Shown here: positions 46,188 to 59,840 of the stretch, piece by piece | Layout: each line of letters begins with the position of its first letter | Position numbering within the stretch: the stretch's first letter is position 1 | Assembly: GCA_947034895.1 (NCBI GenBank) | Contig: OX344762.1 | Span: 11,289,501-11,353,500, forward strand | Length of the DNA stretch: 64,000 bases | Direction: 5' to 3' | DNA from: Rhytidiadelphus loreus | Taxonomy: Eukaryota; Streptophyta; Bryopsida; Hypnales; Hylocomiaceae | Made by a program: the position numbers and the translations under genes | The notes under the pieces: generated by a model | The model's input: the letters and a program-made list of their open reading frames with translations, nothing else | Told to the model about the DNA's origin: nothing | The model's database searches: none

Positions 46188-49100
46188 GTCTACTTTTTCA
46201 CTATGGCACTTGCTTTTTACTTTGGATATCTATCAATTGGGCTTTCAAAGGTTTTGACTTCCTCTGAATAACCATTAGGATATTACACATCCTTTTTTCT
46301 TCCATTTCTATTCATCTACTTGAATTGTTATGCAAATTGCATGTATAGACATTGAAGTTTGTGCATGTTATTTCCAATGAGCTTCAACCGCTTTCAAATA
46401 TGTTCTCAAAGAGTTGGTGCAGGGAGGTTGTAATGAGATACACATGCATACAGTAATGCATAAAACAAATGTGAGAAATAGTGAGAGCAATTAAAATTAT
46501 GTTTTTTTTGACAAAGTATGAATTTGTTATGAATTTTTGAAGTGTGATGTCCAATTGGCCCTAATTAAAGGAATCTTTAGACTATCCTAAAACCAACAAA
46601 AAGTGTATCCATAATAGTCATCTTACTCACGTAAAGCAATCACAATAATTCCTAAAAAAATAGACATATTTGTTGATTGGTTGGCTTGTAAAGTGATTTT
46701 CTTGAAGTAAGGCAACCTAATTGTTAAGGCAACCTAATTTCACTATTTAGTGTAGTTGTCTCTAAAAGGGTCTTTTGCTTGTTGTCTCTCAAATGGTTTA
46801 AGGTAGGAGGCTCTTAAAGCGACTTTTTAAGAGTTGATTGCATTTTGAGGGACACTAAATTCCTCAAAACAATTTTCAGTAAATTTTGGTAGGGAAAAAA
46901 ATGGAATTGGCATCTAATCCAAGTCGTTCCATTTTCAGTAAATTTTCATGGAACTAGTTACAAATTTTTGAAGTTGAAATGCAATGGTTTCTAAAGCGAC
47001 CATTTAAGATCTGGTCCTCCTTTTTTATAGGCTTACACAGACAAAATTATTTTTAGATCATTTTTAAGAGAAAGAGAAATGGATGTGGAAATTAACACAA
47101 GTGGTTATGTATTTTTCCAAGCATTTTTGAATTACTTATAAATTTTCAAAGATTCAGGACATAGGCACCTATTTGTGACCATAGGTCTCCCAAAATTTGT
47201 CCACTTGCAATTTGTAAACAGATGTGCAGAAATCAAAGGCAATGATTGGCTCTTGCAATAAAAAAAATAATTTTTTCTTGATGCATTCAATTGCTACAGT
47301 GGTCCATTTAAGGATCACCCCGTCTCCATTCTTCACCCCCAAATAGGGGCGGTTTGAAGAAGGCGGGCGCTTTTAGAGCATACTACTACCTTACATTTGC
47401 TCTAGGTTTTTGGTTTGGTGCAGGTTCAAAGCGAGCCTGGTGTTGGTTTTTAGGTTTTGGGGGTTTTGGATTTTGGATCAGTGACATTCGGATCCCAGAT
47501 TGACAGTCGACCCGCCGTTGTCCCCGGGCGGGTCACTCCGCTAGATCTTGGATTCAAATTATTGGTCATCACCGATCTTATATTGCTGTAAAGGCTGTTT
47601 GGTCAGGCGTCATGGGCTTCAGACAAGATTGCAGATCTAGCTTACATCCCATCCCACTTGCAAAGTCTTCTACAAACGCACGTCCTTTGCGATTTTCGAT
47701 CAGCAATATAAGCCCCATCTGCCTTTACAGCAAATGCTCACTTTTGGTGAGGTGGGAGCGGCACCATTGCTACTATTTTAACAGCTGCACCAGTCTTCAA
47801 TTCGATCAAGCCAGGCCAGAGAAATTAATTAGTGGGGGAAGAGAAGGAATTAGTCCATGGATTCCATCTTACTCCGCAATTAAGTCCAAACTGCATTGCA
47901 ATCTCCTCCAAGTGCTGGATTTCGATGCGGAGGCAATTTCCAACATTATGAATTGAAGGTGCCATGGCACGCGAATTCGCAGCTGCACTTGTCCCCGCCA
48001 TGGCCATGGCCAAACTGAAGCAAACTGCGAAAGTGATCGATGGAATTGACGCGAGCATTGCGGATTGAATTTTCAAGCAGTGATGCGACGTCGGCACGTG
48101 AATGGGCAGGCGAGGGTGGCGTGGTTTGGCAGTGGAAGCACATGAATCGACGCGTGGGAAGCCGTAGGGCGACGTTGACACATACGACTTAGCAGGCTGT
48201 TTTTTTCTGGCGTTATGGGTTGACTCATGCGCTCACATTTATTGTCCATCGCTCTTGCTAGCTTGCTTGCTGTGGGTCCTGCCCCCGCTAGCCACAGTGA
48301 TTGCCGATGAAGCTTGCGATTAGATTTGTAACTGTACCCAGCAGCACCCGCCTCTTTCTAATTGATTCCGCCGGCAGCTCGATGAGCTAGAGCCAAGAGA
48401 GAATCCGAAAGCATCCCCGAAACTTTGAGCTCTTTATAGCTTTTGCATATAATAATCAAAACGCCTTGCTTGGAATTCACTTAAGCTCGGCTACAATTGA
48501 CTTGCCTACGTGTGACCAAAATGTCAGACCTCAACTCCTCAAGTGCACACAATCATGGCAAAAAGGTAAAGTTTGTTTGGAAATAGTTCATTCTATTGTA
48601 ATCGCAAGTGGGTGTGGAGCAGGAGCGAAAATAAGACAGTTCTTACAACTTTTACTTCAATTTCGTAACATGTTGGCACGGCAACATTCAGAACGCCGAA
48701 ATTGTGCCATTATTCACCGGCACAAGGCTCAATAAACTACAGGAGGACTTGTACAAATCTAGGTTGCCTACGCCCACATGGAAAGAGTGCCAATTTCTGT
48801 ATATTCCGCCAATTCATTCAATATAATTTCTGTAGTACTTGTCAGAAAGACACACCAAATTATTATTATTATGATAGTGGAAATGGCTCTAACACGTTGG
48901 GACTACATTAATTATTTGATGTCATTTCAACGCGTCACAATCACAATGTTCCAAGGACATCCGAATGTCGTTCTAAGAATTAAGCTCTCCCCACTGCTTC
49001 AGTGTGACGTCCTCCTCAGTCTTACATGATTATTGACTTCCTGGAATGAGCAAAATCTGCATTAAGTTAGCGACTTTGACGATTCAGCATGTGCAGCCAT

Positions 49101-50857
49101 GTTACATTCCTGGCTGCACGATATGCTGGAAAATTCATATACATATATGTCTGTACTTGAAATTTTAGAAAGCAATGAATCTGAGTGTTTGAATTGAGGC
49201 ATCCTCTGGGCAGATAATGTGGCTACAAAAGTGTGCCTCTTTTAGTGGGTGATGATTGATACGCCCCACAAAGTCGGCCTGAGTCAGACTCATCATGGGA
49301 AGGGTTTGGTGTGAAACATTGGCAAGCGAGAGACCATTTCACAAGTCTGTGGATAACTCATATCTGCAATTTGACAAAATGCTCGCCAACACTTCCGTAT
49401 CTTCCACATAGACAGTCCTTTTTCCCGACCAGCTAGGAAACGTATACCCCACACTTATTCCTTATCCCAGGGATGGGCTCCAAATTTCTATAAAATAAAT
49501 ACTGTAAAGCCATTCCAGTAGGACCACCCTTTCGCAATCAGCTCTAGCTTACCAACTGCATGTATACATCAGGGCCGAAATTATTGCGGTGCCAAATTGC
49601 CAATCGATAGTAACAAATGCAAGTACATCGATCAAACGTTGGATTACGTACGAGCAGGAAACACACAGTCAATTTCGCCCAAGTGTACTACTGCACCTTC
49701 ATCTGAATGGATGAAGCTGGGCGTACCCTTAATGTACACCGGGGTACTTCAAAGTGGTACTCAGTGTGCGCGCACTCATTGTGCTCAAAAAATTCAGAGA
49801 CCCTGGCCGTCAGTGCATCTTCAGGCTTGAATTGGCCTCGCCGCCAACTGACAGATCTAGATATCGATGTACCATCGTCTGACCGGCAACCTCCTTTTTA
49901 CTTTTTGCAGCCCAGCATCTGGAGCAGTTTAAATAATTAAATTTGGACAGGTGGTTTGACAACACTCAGATTCAAGTACTAACGCTTGATCATGCACCCC
50001 ATGCCAGTGACCATGAAATTAATCTTGGTACAAATTGAGATCCATCACTTTATTGGGGTTTTTTCCCTTGGGGATAGAGGCACTGTGAAAACCATGGTGG
50101 TTGCCCGGGGTAAAAAACATTTGTAGGTCAAGAGAACCTTGTCGATGTCCATTGACAGAATCTTGTGCAATTTCATTGTCTTGATTCACACCGTATGCGT
50201 AGTGAACCCAAGTCACACCTTTAGTATAGTACTATACTTGAATCCAATTCACACTTTATGTCTTTCGATCCAGGGGTACAATACGTACGTACCACAAATC
50301 ACAACAAATGATACCTTTGCCTTATACGACTATGCAATAAAGACCTCAATGTATTACATTTTTTTTTTTTTTTGATATGCAAAACATTTTGTGATGTGTA
50401 CTTCTTACATTAGACGTCAAGAATGAAGATCATAACAGCAAAGGTAAGCACATTACACATAGCGATGAGACATGTGAAGAATATATCCAGTTCAAATCAG
50501 AAAATATGTACTAAAAGGACCAGCCTATGCAAGTTTTAGCGACAGTCAGAGATCGACTCAGTCAGAGTCTTGTCGCATCGTTGCTTGTTCAAAACTCCAT
50601 GCAGCTCGTCTGGTGGTAAGTCGACGACAAGTTAACTTACAAAATTAGTCTCTTGGTGCACCAAACGCTTTTTGAGCTTGCAATTTGCAAAAATGGCATA
50701 GTAGGTAAAGTAATATAATATTCAACCAATGCATGAGATTGACACAACCAACTCGGTAAGTAAGTAAGCAAGCTAGCTAAGGAATTGCATTGCAAGTCAC
50801 CCCACAATCATTGTCGCCCCTAAGTAAGCTTGCCGAGCAATCATGCATTTACACAAG
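46188..50857. other. Intergenic DNA, no secure gene
   Basis: AT-rich to about 47,300, then a more GC-balanced stretch at 47,400-48,400 that may hold a promoter or a degraded gene. A minus-strand frame there (ATG near 48,058) begins with a hydrophobic, signal-peptide-like stretch (ITFAVCFSLAMAMAGTSAA) but is short and unconfirmed. From 48,480 to 50,850 nothing is recognised. A T tract lies at 50,361-50,374. Confidence 0.45.
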
Positions 50858-50864
50858 TATATAA
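50858..50864 (+). promoter_or_regulatory. TATA box of the pectinesterase gene
   Basis: TATATAA lies 94 bases before the ATG at 50958, a distance allowing a 5' UTR of about 60 bases. No competing TATA-like motif is nearer. Confidence 0.6.
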
Positions 50865-50957
50865 CCCTTCCGCACTTGCGCAGTCACAGAACCCACTGAC
50901 ATCGATCGATCATCCATCTCTCACAAGTACCTGAATTGGACGAGCTGCTTGATCAAG

Positions 50958-53213
50958 ATGCAGACCTCATCGACCCGTAGCTGGCCAGCTGCCTTTGGCG
51001 CGTGTCTGCTGGTCATCCTGCTGGCATGGCCCTCTGCAGGAGTACGAGCGCAGAGTGGCATGTTCACCGATCCCTTCCGCACCGCCAACTGGCGGGCAGT
51101 GGAGTCCGACTTCATGGAGTGGGTTCAGCAAGTGGAGCAAGGTCACCTGCAGAGCGTCAAGGCTGGCGAGGCTGCTCTGGGCTACAAGGAGCACAACATC
51201 CTGGCTGCGGGCAACACTCTGGTGGTCGGCAATGGGGGATATAACAAGGTGCAAGACGCCGTGAATGCAGCGCCTTCGGGAACTCGTACTGTCATTCAGA
51301 TCAACGCCGGTACTTACAAGTATGTATATATCGATCAGTCTGACTGCATGATTGTGGGTTCGATAAATGTCGATCTTGTTTCAGCTAGAGCGCCTAGTAC
51401 ATTCTGACATGCTCGTTGACAGAGCACTCAAAACTGGTTTGAATCAAAGATTGTAGACGTCGAGTGTCTAGAAAATTGCCAATTTCGCCGATTTATATGT
51501 ATGACAAGTATCTGCTTGTTCACATTTGTCAATTGGTATGTTTTAAAGCACCAAGATTGAGACAATCAAGTGCCCAGAGTTCTAAGACTAGGACTGATCT
51601 ATATCTGCAGGCGCCAATTCACTGAAATCTGCCATATTAACGAATTTGAGGGTCTGACCGAACGTGGATCCAATTGAGTTTGCTTTCGGCCTAGATCCAG
51701 TGGAAGAATGGATACTACATAGAATTTGTTTAGTCATGTGTATTTACTTCAATTCGGGATGCTCCACGCAAGCTGCATTGTTATCTAACTGCGAAATCTG
51801 AACTTGGATTTGTATACCTGTAGAGAGAAGGTGGTTGTACCGAAAGGGAAGGTTCTGACATTCCAGGGGATTGGAAACCCTGTCCTTGCGTACGGTGATA
51901 CTGCGGATTCATCAGGAAGCACTTCTAACAGCGCTTCTACTGCAATTCTGGCAGATGACTTCATCGCCACTGGAATCACTTTCCAGGTAAAGAATGAAAA
52001 CAGAGTTCAGGACTGAATTTGGCCAAACGAGATTCTGATTCCAGCATTTTATTAAGCAGAAACTTCTAACTTCTAAATTATATTCGAAAGGCTTTTTGTT
52101 TCAAGAAGACTTTAGATCGATCGCTGAAGTCTGCATGAATTGAATGGAGCGCTGACTGTGTAATTGGCGGGGGGACATTGATACTTCCTTTGAACAGAAC
52201 ACTGCCCCCGCTCCTCCAGGTGGTGCGGTTGGAAAACAAGCTGTGGCTCTTCGAATTACAGGAGACAAAGGGGCGTTCTACGACTGCAAGTTCCTAGGGG
52301 CTCAGGATACCCTGTATGATCAACAAGGTCGCCATTACTTCAAAAATTGCTACATCGAGGGGTCCATCGACTTCATTTGCGGCGATGGTCAATCTCTCTA
52401 TCAGGTCTGTGCGTGAAGAGCTAGAATAATTCACTATCCATGTGTACATTTTAATGTGAAAACTTCAAAGTTCAAACCTATGACCAGCTTCAGTGAATTT
52501 TTCAGTTTCGTTGTCGAACTTCTAAACTCATGCCCTACTGTACCCGGTCCTCATTGTTCACAGAATTGTCAACTGCATTCTATTGCACGTCCTGGAAGCG
52601 GATCCTTGACAGCGCAAAAGAGAACTGGGAATGAGAACACAGGCTTCTCTTTTGTGGGCTGCACAATCACTGGCTCGGGTCCTATCTATCTGGGGCGGGC
52701 TTGGGGCCCTAACTCTCGCGTCGTCTTCATCTACTGCAAATTTGAGGATCTTATTCTTCCAGCTGGGTGGTACAACTGGGGCGACAGCAGCAGAGAGAAG
52801 TAAGTACTTCACCGCCTCGATCTCTGCATCTCTCCAGTATATTTTTGCATCTTGAAAAGAGCGTCAATGAGTCCATATAGTGTCTCTACAGAAACACTCT
52901 TAAGCAAACATGCTTAGATAATATTCTTCTTTTTTCAAAATATCGAATTCTCTGTATCTAAATATACAGAAGAAATTGATCTCCATACGAAATCTATAAT
53001 AATTTTCCAGGGGCTGTAATAAAAATGGGTAGTTGATTCTAATGAATTTGGGTTCTATTTCGCAGGACGGTGTTTTTTGGACAATACCAGTGCTCTGGTC
53101 CTGGAGCAGTAACGACTGGACGTGTGGGTTGGTCCCATGAGCTCTCAGCTGATCAAGCAGCGGCATTCTCCAGTGTGAGCTTCATCAACGGTAACCAATG
53201 GCTTCAAACATGA
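50958..53213 (+). CDS. Secreted plant pectinesterase (pectin methylesterase), five exons, 371 aa
   Basis: It removes methyl esters from cell-wall homogalacturonan in the apoplast (carbohydrate esterase family 8). Exons in consistent phase: 50958-51319, 51824-51986, 52198-52404, 52564-52799, 53066-53213. The N-terminus is a signal peptide (basic start, then [17 protein letters not shown], about 1-33). There is no PMEI-like pro-region, so it is the short group 1 type (PME53/PPME1-like). Active-site blocks: GAQDTLYD with Asp212 as general acid, SIDFICG with Asp233 as nucleophile, and LGRAWGP with Arg289 and Trp291. DFICG replaces the commoner DFIFG but keeps the Asp. The C-terminus ends GNQWLQT, a normal family end. 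The ATG at 50958 is the first in frame before the signal peptide; the protein appears functional. The individual paralogue cannot be named. Confidence 0.93.
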
Positions 53214-53545
53214 TTTGGTGCTGCCATCGACAGAGCCTAATCAATGGCTTCAATCATATCGTATATTGTGAACAACCAGAACATCTGTTGTATATGGCAG
53301 TTGATTAATTTTCGTGTACATTTGTGGAAACAATGTACGAGAGTATTTAGCTGCACATGGACCTGGATTCAGACTCAGGCCATGTGCTTGTGGAATATGG
53401 TGAAGTAGTCAACTGTAATATGGGCAAAACCTGATTCTAGCTACTACCTAGCTCTACAATTTGTCTTGTAAGTTATCAGTACATCATTTGCTTTTCTACA
53501 TGAGAAGAACAAGCAGATCTTCGAATGTGATTGTCCGAAATGACC

Positions 53546-53551
53546 AATAAA
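53546..53551 (+). terminator. Polyadenylation signal of the pectinesterase gene
   Basis: AATAAA, 333 bases after the stop codon, is followed by a T-rich stretch (ATATATTTGTTTCTTC). It is plausible but not proven; plant polyadenylation signals are loose. Confidence 0.4.
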
Positions 53552-56500
53552 GCAATCATTCTATATATTTGTTTCTTCTTACACATGTACAGAGATGTGC
53601 CGAAATCCTTGTGTATCAATACGAATGGCTTGCAAATTCTAAACCCTAGAATTTCGACTGCTTATTCACTTGCACATACCATGTCAATGACTCAATGTAT
53701 GTATCGCTAACTTCGCTGAAACACAAATTAACAAGCACTGAGCAGGAACTGGTCGTACTCTCATCTCCATTGAAGATTTAACTTCGAACAGCAGTTAAAT
53801 GGCAGTTGTATCGCTCAAATCAATGATATGCAAGCAAATATTACAATTACAATTAAAAAATTAAAAATATCAGACCCCCATGCAACTTAGTTAGACAAAA
53901 AGGTAGGGTCCAACTAGTCCAACCTACCTGTCCATGACCAAGTCCTACCTGTGTTGTGCTGTGTTGTGCTGTGTGAATGTGGTTGTAGATAGGATTTGGA
54001 AACTTAGATTTAGAAACCATATGATAATCGATGTCATAGTTTCTATCCAAAGGACATCATAGTCTCTATCCAAAAGGACAGAGACAAAAAAACTAAGAAA
54101 ACTGACACTAAGTACAAGAGTCTTACATTTAGGTACAAACATCTGTGCACAGTGTCGGTTTGGGGTGAACAGTTGATTTTGGGTACACTTATTTTACACC
54201 TGCACATTTACCGATTGCAAACTTTCATGCCACTGTTTGTTTGTTGAACAGCCGTAGCACTTGATCAGGACACTCGATTAATTGCAATATGTTCGATTGC
54301 ACTAGACAGTTCAAAGTCCAAGTTTGACTAACCATAACTGGAACCATTACTTTCTCATCTAATGTTTAAATTCATTGATTCAAGCTTTGTGTGGAAGCTG
54401 TGTATTCTCCTTTTTATAAATATATTATTTCTTAAAAATTAAATGACTTATAAAAAATTTAAGTTTTACATCAATTACATGTGATTGATGTGAACACCTA
54501 AAACTCTATCACATGTATGGGGAATTTCGTTAAAATGGCAGTCATTGGCTGCAACTTTGACATTTTTATAGTTAAGACTTAAGATTGTGTGCTCTGAAAT
54601 CCATACCTGGTCTAGATGGTTTAGACCATGCACTCTGAAATCTATACTTGTTTTAGATGGTTTAGATGAAAATGGTGAATGGAATATTGGCATTTCAACG
54701 AAATTCCCTACATGTGATCTAATTGAAGTTTGACTCAATGTTTAAGATTGCAGGTGATTCCGTGATTTGGTGTTTCAGAGAAATTTTCCTTATTGCTCCT
54801 TGCATCTAGTGCGAAAATTATATGTTCATTGAAAGTATTAAGGTTATTCTAATCAATGTTTCTTCATATTTGATTAACAATTTTAACAAATATATATCAC
54901 ACGTGAAATAGCTGACAGAACTGAAAGTGTGTATATTCATGGAAACCATTTGACCCCAGTGGCCGAGCTATAAAACTAAATGAAAATCTACAGAATTTCT
55001 AAGGCTAAATTGCACGTGAAAACAAGTGCTTTGTGAATCTGGCTCTGGCCATATCGATCTCTCGATTGCCATGTATCCGCATGCAGTGCCGAAGTTAGCA
55101 GCCAGTTCACGCTCGTTGCTCTAATTCAACCAGACTGTCTTTTTGAAAGAAGTCAGTAATGTAAATTTTTGTTTAACAAGCTACCAAGAGCTGCAAGGCG
55201 TCACCTCTTGTAAACAGTTCGGAGTGCGACTGCTGAAGTGTCGCACTGAACATTGGCATTGTAACTTTTTAGTTACTGCTAACAACAAGTGTGCAACGAC
55301 GCCGGCTAGAGTCCAATATCGAAGACTTGCCATACTGCTTGAATCTGATTCGGATGGTGATTAAGTAGGGCAACAAGCGAAGGCCATAGCTGCATGTTAG
55401 GCCATCACGAGGCTAGATACCCTAAGGTATTTCCATGCTACAATCAACTCTGCAATAATTAGCAGCACAGCTCCTCATCATTGACATGTTCGCTCCTATT
55501 GAGTATGTGGGTGGCCCCAGCTAGCGTCGTTTATACGTGTGTTGCGCAGCTCGACATAATACACTTCGGCCAGACGCGCTCGCCACACCGACTTATTCAT
55601 GTATGGTGCCGCTAGAATCTGCCACAGAAGTCTTCTAGGGACCGAGCGAGTTTGGCACTGTCTGAGATCGATCTGGATTCATATGTCGTCTTGTAGTGGT
55701 GGCGTATTCAACACTGGCCACTGACACAATAGTGCCTTCAGGGTAGTAACGCAACCATCGATGGGAACTTTCTGACACGCAGCAAAAACTTTCCCAAAAT
55801 CAAATTCCTTCGACAATCTCACATTTCGATTTGACAGTCGATCCTGCTCAACCGGTTTTCCATCACGTACTGCCCTCAGAAACTGTCCCAACTCCTTTCA
55901 AGCAGCAATTGCAAGGGAACAACGGCGTCTCTTTGGCCGATCTCTTAATGCTTTCCTTCATGGGTGAGAGTAAAGAAATGCACACCGTGCGTGGGCCTAA
56001 TACAATACAATGTTCACGACCAGAGAAAGATATATCTATCTATTGTCGCACATGCATTCTGTGGCCTGTGCCGCATGTTTGGCTACCATATTTCGATTGC
56101 CATCTTGCTGACTTGCTTGGTTGAAAAGTACCCTAATTGATTGGGTCCACATCGTCCATCATTGCTTGCTTTTTTTGGAAACTAGGTGGTAGCGACAAAT
56201 TCCGAGTTGAGCCTTGTAGAAACAAGCATATACGGAACGCGCAACAGCTCTGTAACTTATTTCACACTGAAGCTGCTCTGTAGATTTAGCCTATTTCATG
56301 TCTCAATAGGAATGCTGAACTTTCTTCTTGTGTACTTTAATGTGCATTAGTGTAAACGGCTTCACTACTACGACTTCGTGCCTTCAAAATCAGCAAACCG
56401 AAACAAGTTACTTTTACATTAACTGTGGAGTCCGAAGAAAGTATACACAACGTCATTGAATTGCTTTCTCATGTAACTACGGCTCGAGTTTTTTGCAGTA

Positions 56501-57467
56501 ACGAACACTGGGCATAAGAGCCTACTGAAATTTTCTCACTTCACTGAAGATGTAACTAGCTTCAGTTGGTGTAATTGGTCTCATTCCCATTTGTCCGAAG
56601 CCAACAAACTAAGCATTGAACGTGTTTCAATTCAAGTACTACACGGTATCATCAACCCACTTCTTGTCCTGAGAATCTGCAACTAACTACGTACAATCGT
56701 TGCCAAAATTTCACGTCTTCATCGAATCTCAAAATAAATGAGCAAACAGGCCGGCTACCCCCAGAGTTGGAAATCTAGCTGTTGAATGTAAAGCAGGGAC
56801 TAGCTACGAATACAGAGTAACCACTCGTGCACGTCGATGTGGCACCGTACCCTCGTTACACTGTTTGATACTAGCTCTAGAAAGTCAAGTAGCAAACCCC
56901 CACTTGACCTTTCTGCGTTGTCACTGACGCAGCTTGTCCTGTTCCTTTAGAAAGCAACAATCGGTGAGCCAGCCAAAAGCTTTGCTGTGCTTGCACGCAA
57001 GCAATGATTGGCACTCCCTGTTTCTCCTGCGACTATATATGAGGATGCACATGTTCACTCGCCTGACAGGTCTGACACTCTTCGTTGTTGCCTGAATTTT
57101 TGTGTTTTTTCCAGATCATTAGACTTCCAATTCCAGGTACTACCAGTGAAGATCGAGGAGCGCCCATGCATGGTCGAAGCCAAGTCTGTCCAAACTGAAG
57201 ATGTCGATCTGGGTTATGGTCAGAATTTATTTAGGCTTCGACCAGCTTATATTACAATGTATGAGTACCTGAAACGACGTACGATGCTCTCAGTACGTCC
57301 CCTTGACGACAATTTCAAGTGAAAAGCTACTGAGGTACATGTAAACATCCACAATCATCCTCAGTCCCTCCATTCTTTCATGATATATATCTTGCTATCA
57401 CACCGATTTCAAGTGATAAAGCACACCATAGCTGTGGCACAGGCAGGGTTGAGGTACTAGCATGGCA
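53552..57467. other. Intergenic DNA with small tandem repeats, no secure gene
   Basis: Frames at 55831-56124 (plus), 55679-55891 (minus) and 57008-57322 (plus) are open but unrecognised. Small repeats: two copies of a 23-24-base TCATAGTYTCTATCCAAA unit (about 54032-54080), two copies of a 41-base unit starting CTCTGAAATC (54592-54673), and loosely inverted GGGAATTTCGTT and AACGAAATTCCC blocks (about 54520 and 54698) with ACATGTGAT/ATCACATGT outside them, which could mark a decayed MITE. Confidence 0.45.
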
Positions 57468-58203
57468 TCAAATGACTTGCCACTGAGACATTTTTTAAAC
57501 CCTAAAAATATAAAATTAGTTTAACGTTTTTTCATGAATTCTAATTCTTTGCACTATTTCCCAACTTGTTGGTGTTATTTTTTTGGACATTTTGCTAGTA
57601 ATTCTATGACTTTTTCATCATTCAAATATACTTAAAGTTTACCCAATGAAAAAATGAATGAGTTTGTGTTATTTTGAATTGAAAGAGTACAAAATTGATT
57701 TAGTATAATTTCCATGAATTCAAACTCCTTTAAATATTTACAACTTGTTTGAATTTGTTGTTTGCATGCATGTTGCTAGATATTCCATCAGTTTTGGAAT
57801 AATTCACATTGTGATCTCCAACTATTAGAATATGTAAACCATGTGTTAGGTAAATTTTTATTTTTTGACTTTTGTCTTTTCGTTTTTACTTTATCTTTTA
57901 CTTTTTACCTCTTCTGTCTTTTATGTTTTTAATTTTACTTTATCTTTAACCTCAAAATGTATATATATATCTACATTCTTTTATTAATATATATATTCAT
58001 TTATTCATTTGTGCATTTGATATACTTCCTAAATACTAGTATGATTGTGTTGGATATTGATTTTGGTTTGAAAATCTTCCATAAAAGTTGTCATTTATTT
58101 TATTTGTGAAGAGTTTAAATGGTTGAGGTTTAGGGTTAGAATTTATATTTCATAAGTGTTTAGTATTTTGGCAATTGTATTGTTATATATTGATTAGAAC
58201 CAC

Positions 58204-58821
58204 ATGTACGGCAAACTTTCTTTTGTAAATATGGTGAAAGTGAAATTTACAACTTCACGACAAAAAACTCAAGTAGATGATGATGAATCTAGAGTCATAA
58301 CTAGGGAATACATCGACTTATTTGAGGAGTTTTTTAGGACTGAATTGCATTTACAGCTCATTCAAAAGTATACAACTAGAGTTGGGGACTGCTTGTTTGA
58401 CAACGTTGTTTATAGATATTTTTGGGTAGTAGGGTGCAATGTTGACAATGAAGCCGATAATTTTGCCTTTTTGACAGTTTTGAGGCATGGGGCAATTGAT
58501 ATATTGAAGAATGAGCTTGCTAGACCAAATGAAGTAGATTTGCCAATTCAAGTTCGGAGTGTCTTTACCCTACACCTTGAACTCACTATAGACACTGATA
58601 TTTTGGTGTATCTAGACTTAATGGCTAAACCACGTAGTGAAGGTGGACTATGGGGCGATTTATTCATGTTGCGTTACATATCATTACATATTAAAAGACC
58701 TATCATTGTTTACAACATTGGGCGCTTTGTACGTAACTTTGAACGATACAAGGAGTCATTGGGATACCATAGATTTATTTCCTTCCAATGGTGTTGCAAT
58801 AGTCATTGCTTTTGCAAATGA
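58204..58821 (+). pseudogene. OTU-like cysteine protease frame, left arm (probably frameshifted)
   Basis: The ATG at 58204 opens 205 codons. It resembles the OTU deubiquitinase fold: VGDCLFDNVVY (Cys63 as candidate nucleophile), LRHGAIDILKNE, then GLWGDLFMLRYIS (Trp150-Gly151) and RPIIVYN. The expected C-terminal strand and catalytic His lie in another frame from about 58765, where IDLFPSNGVAIVIAF is followed by NEHFYP (His at 58823-58825) and a Ser/Asn-rich tail to 59029. A one-base frameshift near 58765 therefore separates Cys from His, unless spliced or frameshifted in translation. In the usual DGxC motif the Asp is replaced by Val here. OTU assignment is from remembered motif layout, not a search. 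Confidence 0.55.
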
Positions 58822-59222
58822 GCATTTTTATCCAAATAATCCAATGATATGTGCAAATCCTAGTTCTCGTGTAGATTCTAGTTCTAATGCAGATTCTAGT
58901 TCCGATATAGGTCATGATGCTAACCTAAATGCTAGGAATGATGATTGGGCCCACAATAAGTCTAAGAAAGGCACTAATGATAGGTCTAAAGAGAGGACTA
59001 ATAGAATGGATCAAAGTTCAGGGTTATGACGTTTGTTTCCTCCTAGTCCTCTCTTTAGACCTATCATTAGTGCCTTTCTTAGACTTATTGTGGGCCCAAT
59101 CATCATTCCTAGCATTTAGGTTAGCATCATGACCTATATCGGAACTAGAATCTGCATTAGAACTAGAATCTACACGAGAACTAGGATTTGCACATATCAT
59201 TGGATTATTTGGATAAAAATGC

Positions 59223-59840
59223 TCATTTGCAAAAGCAATGACTATTGCAACACCATTGGAAGGAAATAAATCTATGGTATCCCAATGACTCCTTGTATCG
59301 TTCAAAGTTACGTACAAAGCGCCCAATGTTGTAAACAATGATAGGTCTTTTAATATGTAATGATATGTAACGCAACATGAATAAATCGCCCCATAGTCCA
59401 CCTTCACTACGTGGTTTAGCCATTAAGTCTAGATACACCAAAATATCAGTGTCTATAGTGAGTTCAAGGTGTAGGGTAAAGACACTCCGAACTTGAATTG
59501 GCAAATCTACTTCATTTGGTCTAGCAAGCTCATTCTTCAATATATCAATTGCCCCATGCCTCAAAACTGTCAAAAAGGCAAAATTATCGGCTTCATTGTC
59601 AACATTGCACCCTACTACCCAAAAATATCTATAAACAACGTTGTCAAACAAGCAGTCCCCAACTCTAGTTGTATACTTTTGAATGAGCTGTAAATGCAAT
59701 TCAGTCCTAAAAAACTCCTCAAATAAGTCGATGTATTCCCTAGTTATGACTCTAGATTCATCATCATCTACTTGAGTTTTTTGTCGTGAAGTTGTAAATT
59801 TCACTTTCACCATATTTACAAAAGAAAGTTTGCCGTACAT
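59223..59840 (-). pseudogene. OTU-like cysteine protease frame, right arm (mirror copy)
   Basis: Exact mirror of the left-arm frame: the ATG is at 59840 and the 205 residues are identical, with the same frame break and the same second-frame continuation (His motif at the mirror position, about 59219-59221). The two copies are convergent, meeting across the 43-bp loop. A transcript through both would be self-complementary. Confidence 0.55.

Noticed and set aside
45993..46271. 92-codon plus-strand frame
   Set aside because: It runs through both arms of the CACTA-type MITE and out into AT-rich flank, so it is incidental.
47825..48181. Small secreted peptide gene on the minus strand
   Set aside because: Only a hydrophobic stretch supports it; there is no family match, the start is uncertain and no splice evidence exists. 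Mentioned in the region entry only.
58637..59029. Independent 130-codon gene in the left foldback arm
   Set aside because: Its useful part (from about 58765) continues the OTU-like protein in another frame; the first part is an out-of-frame shadow.
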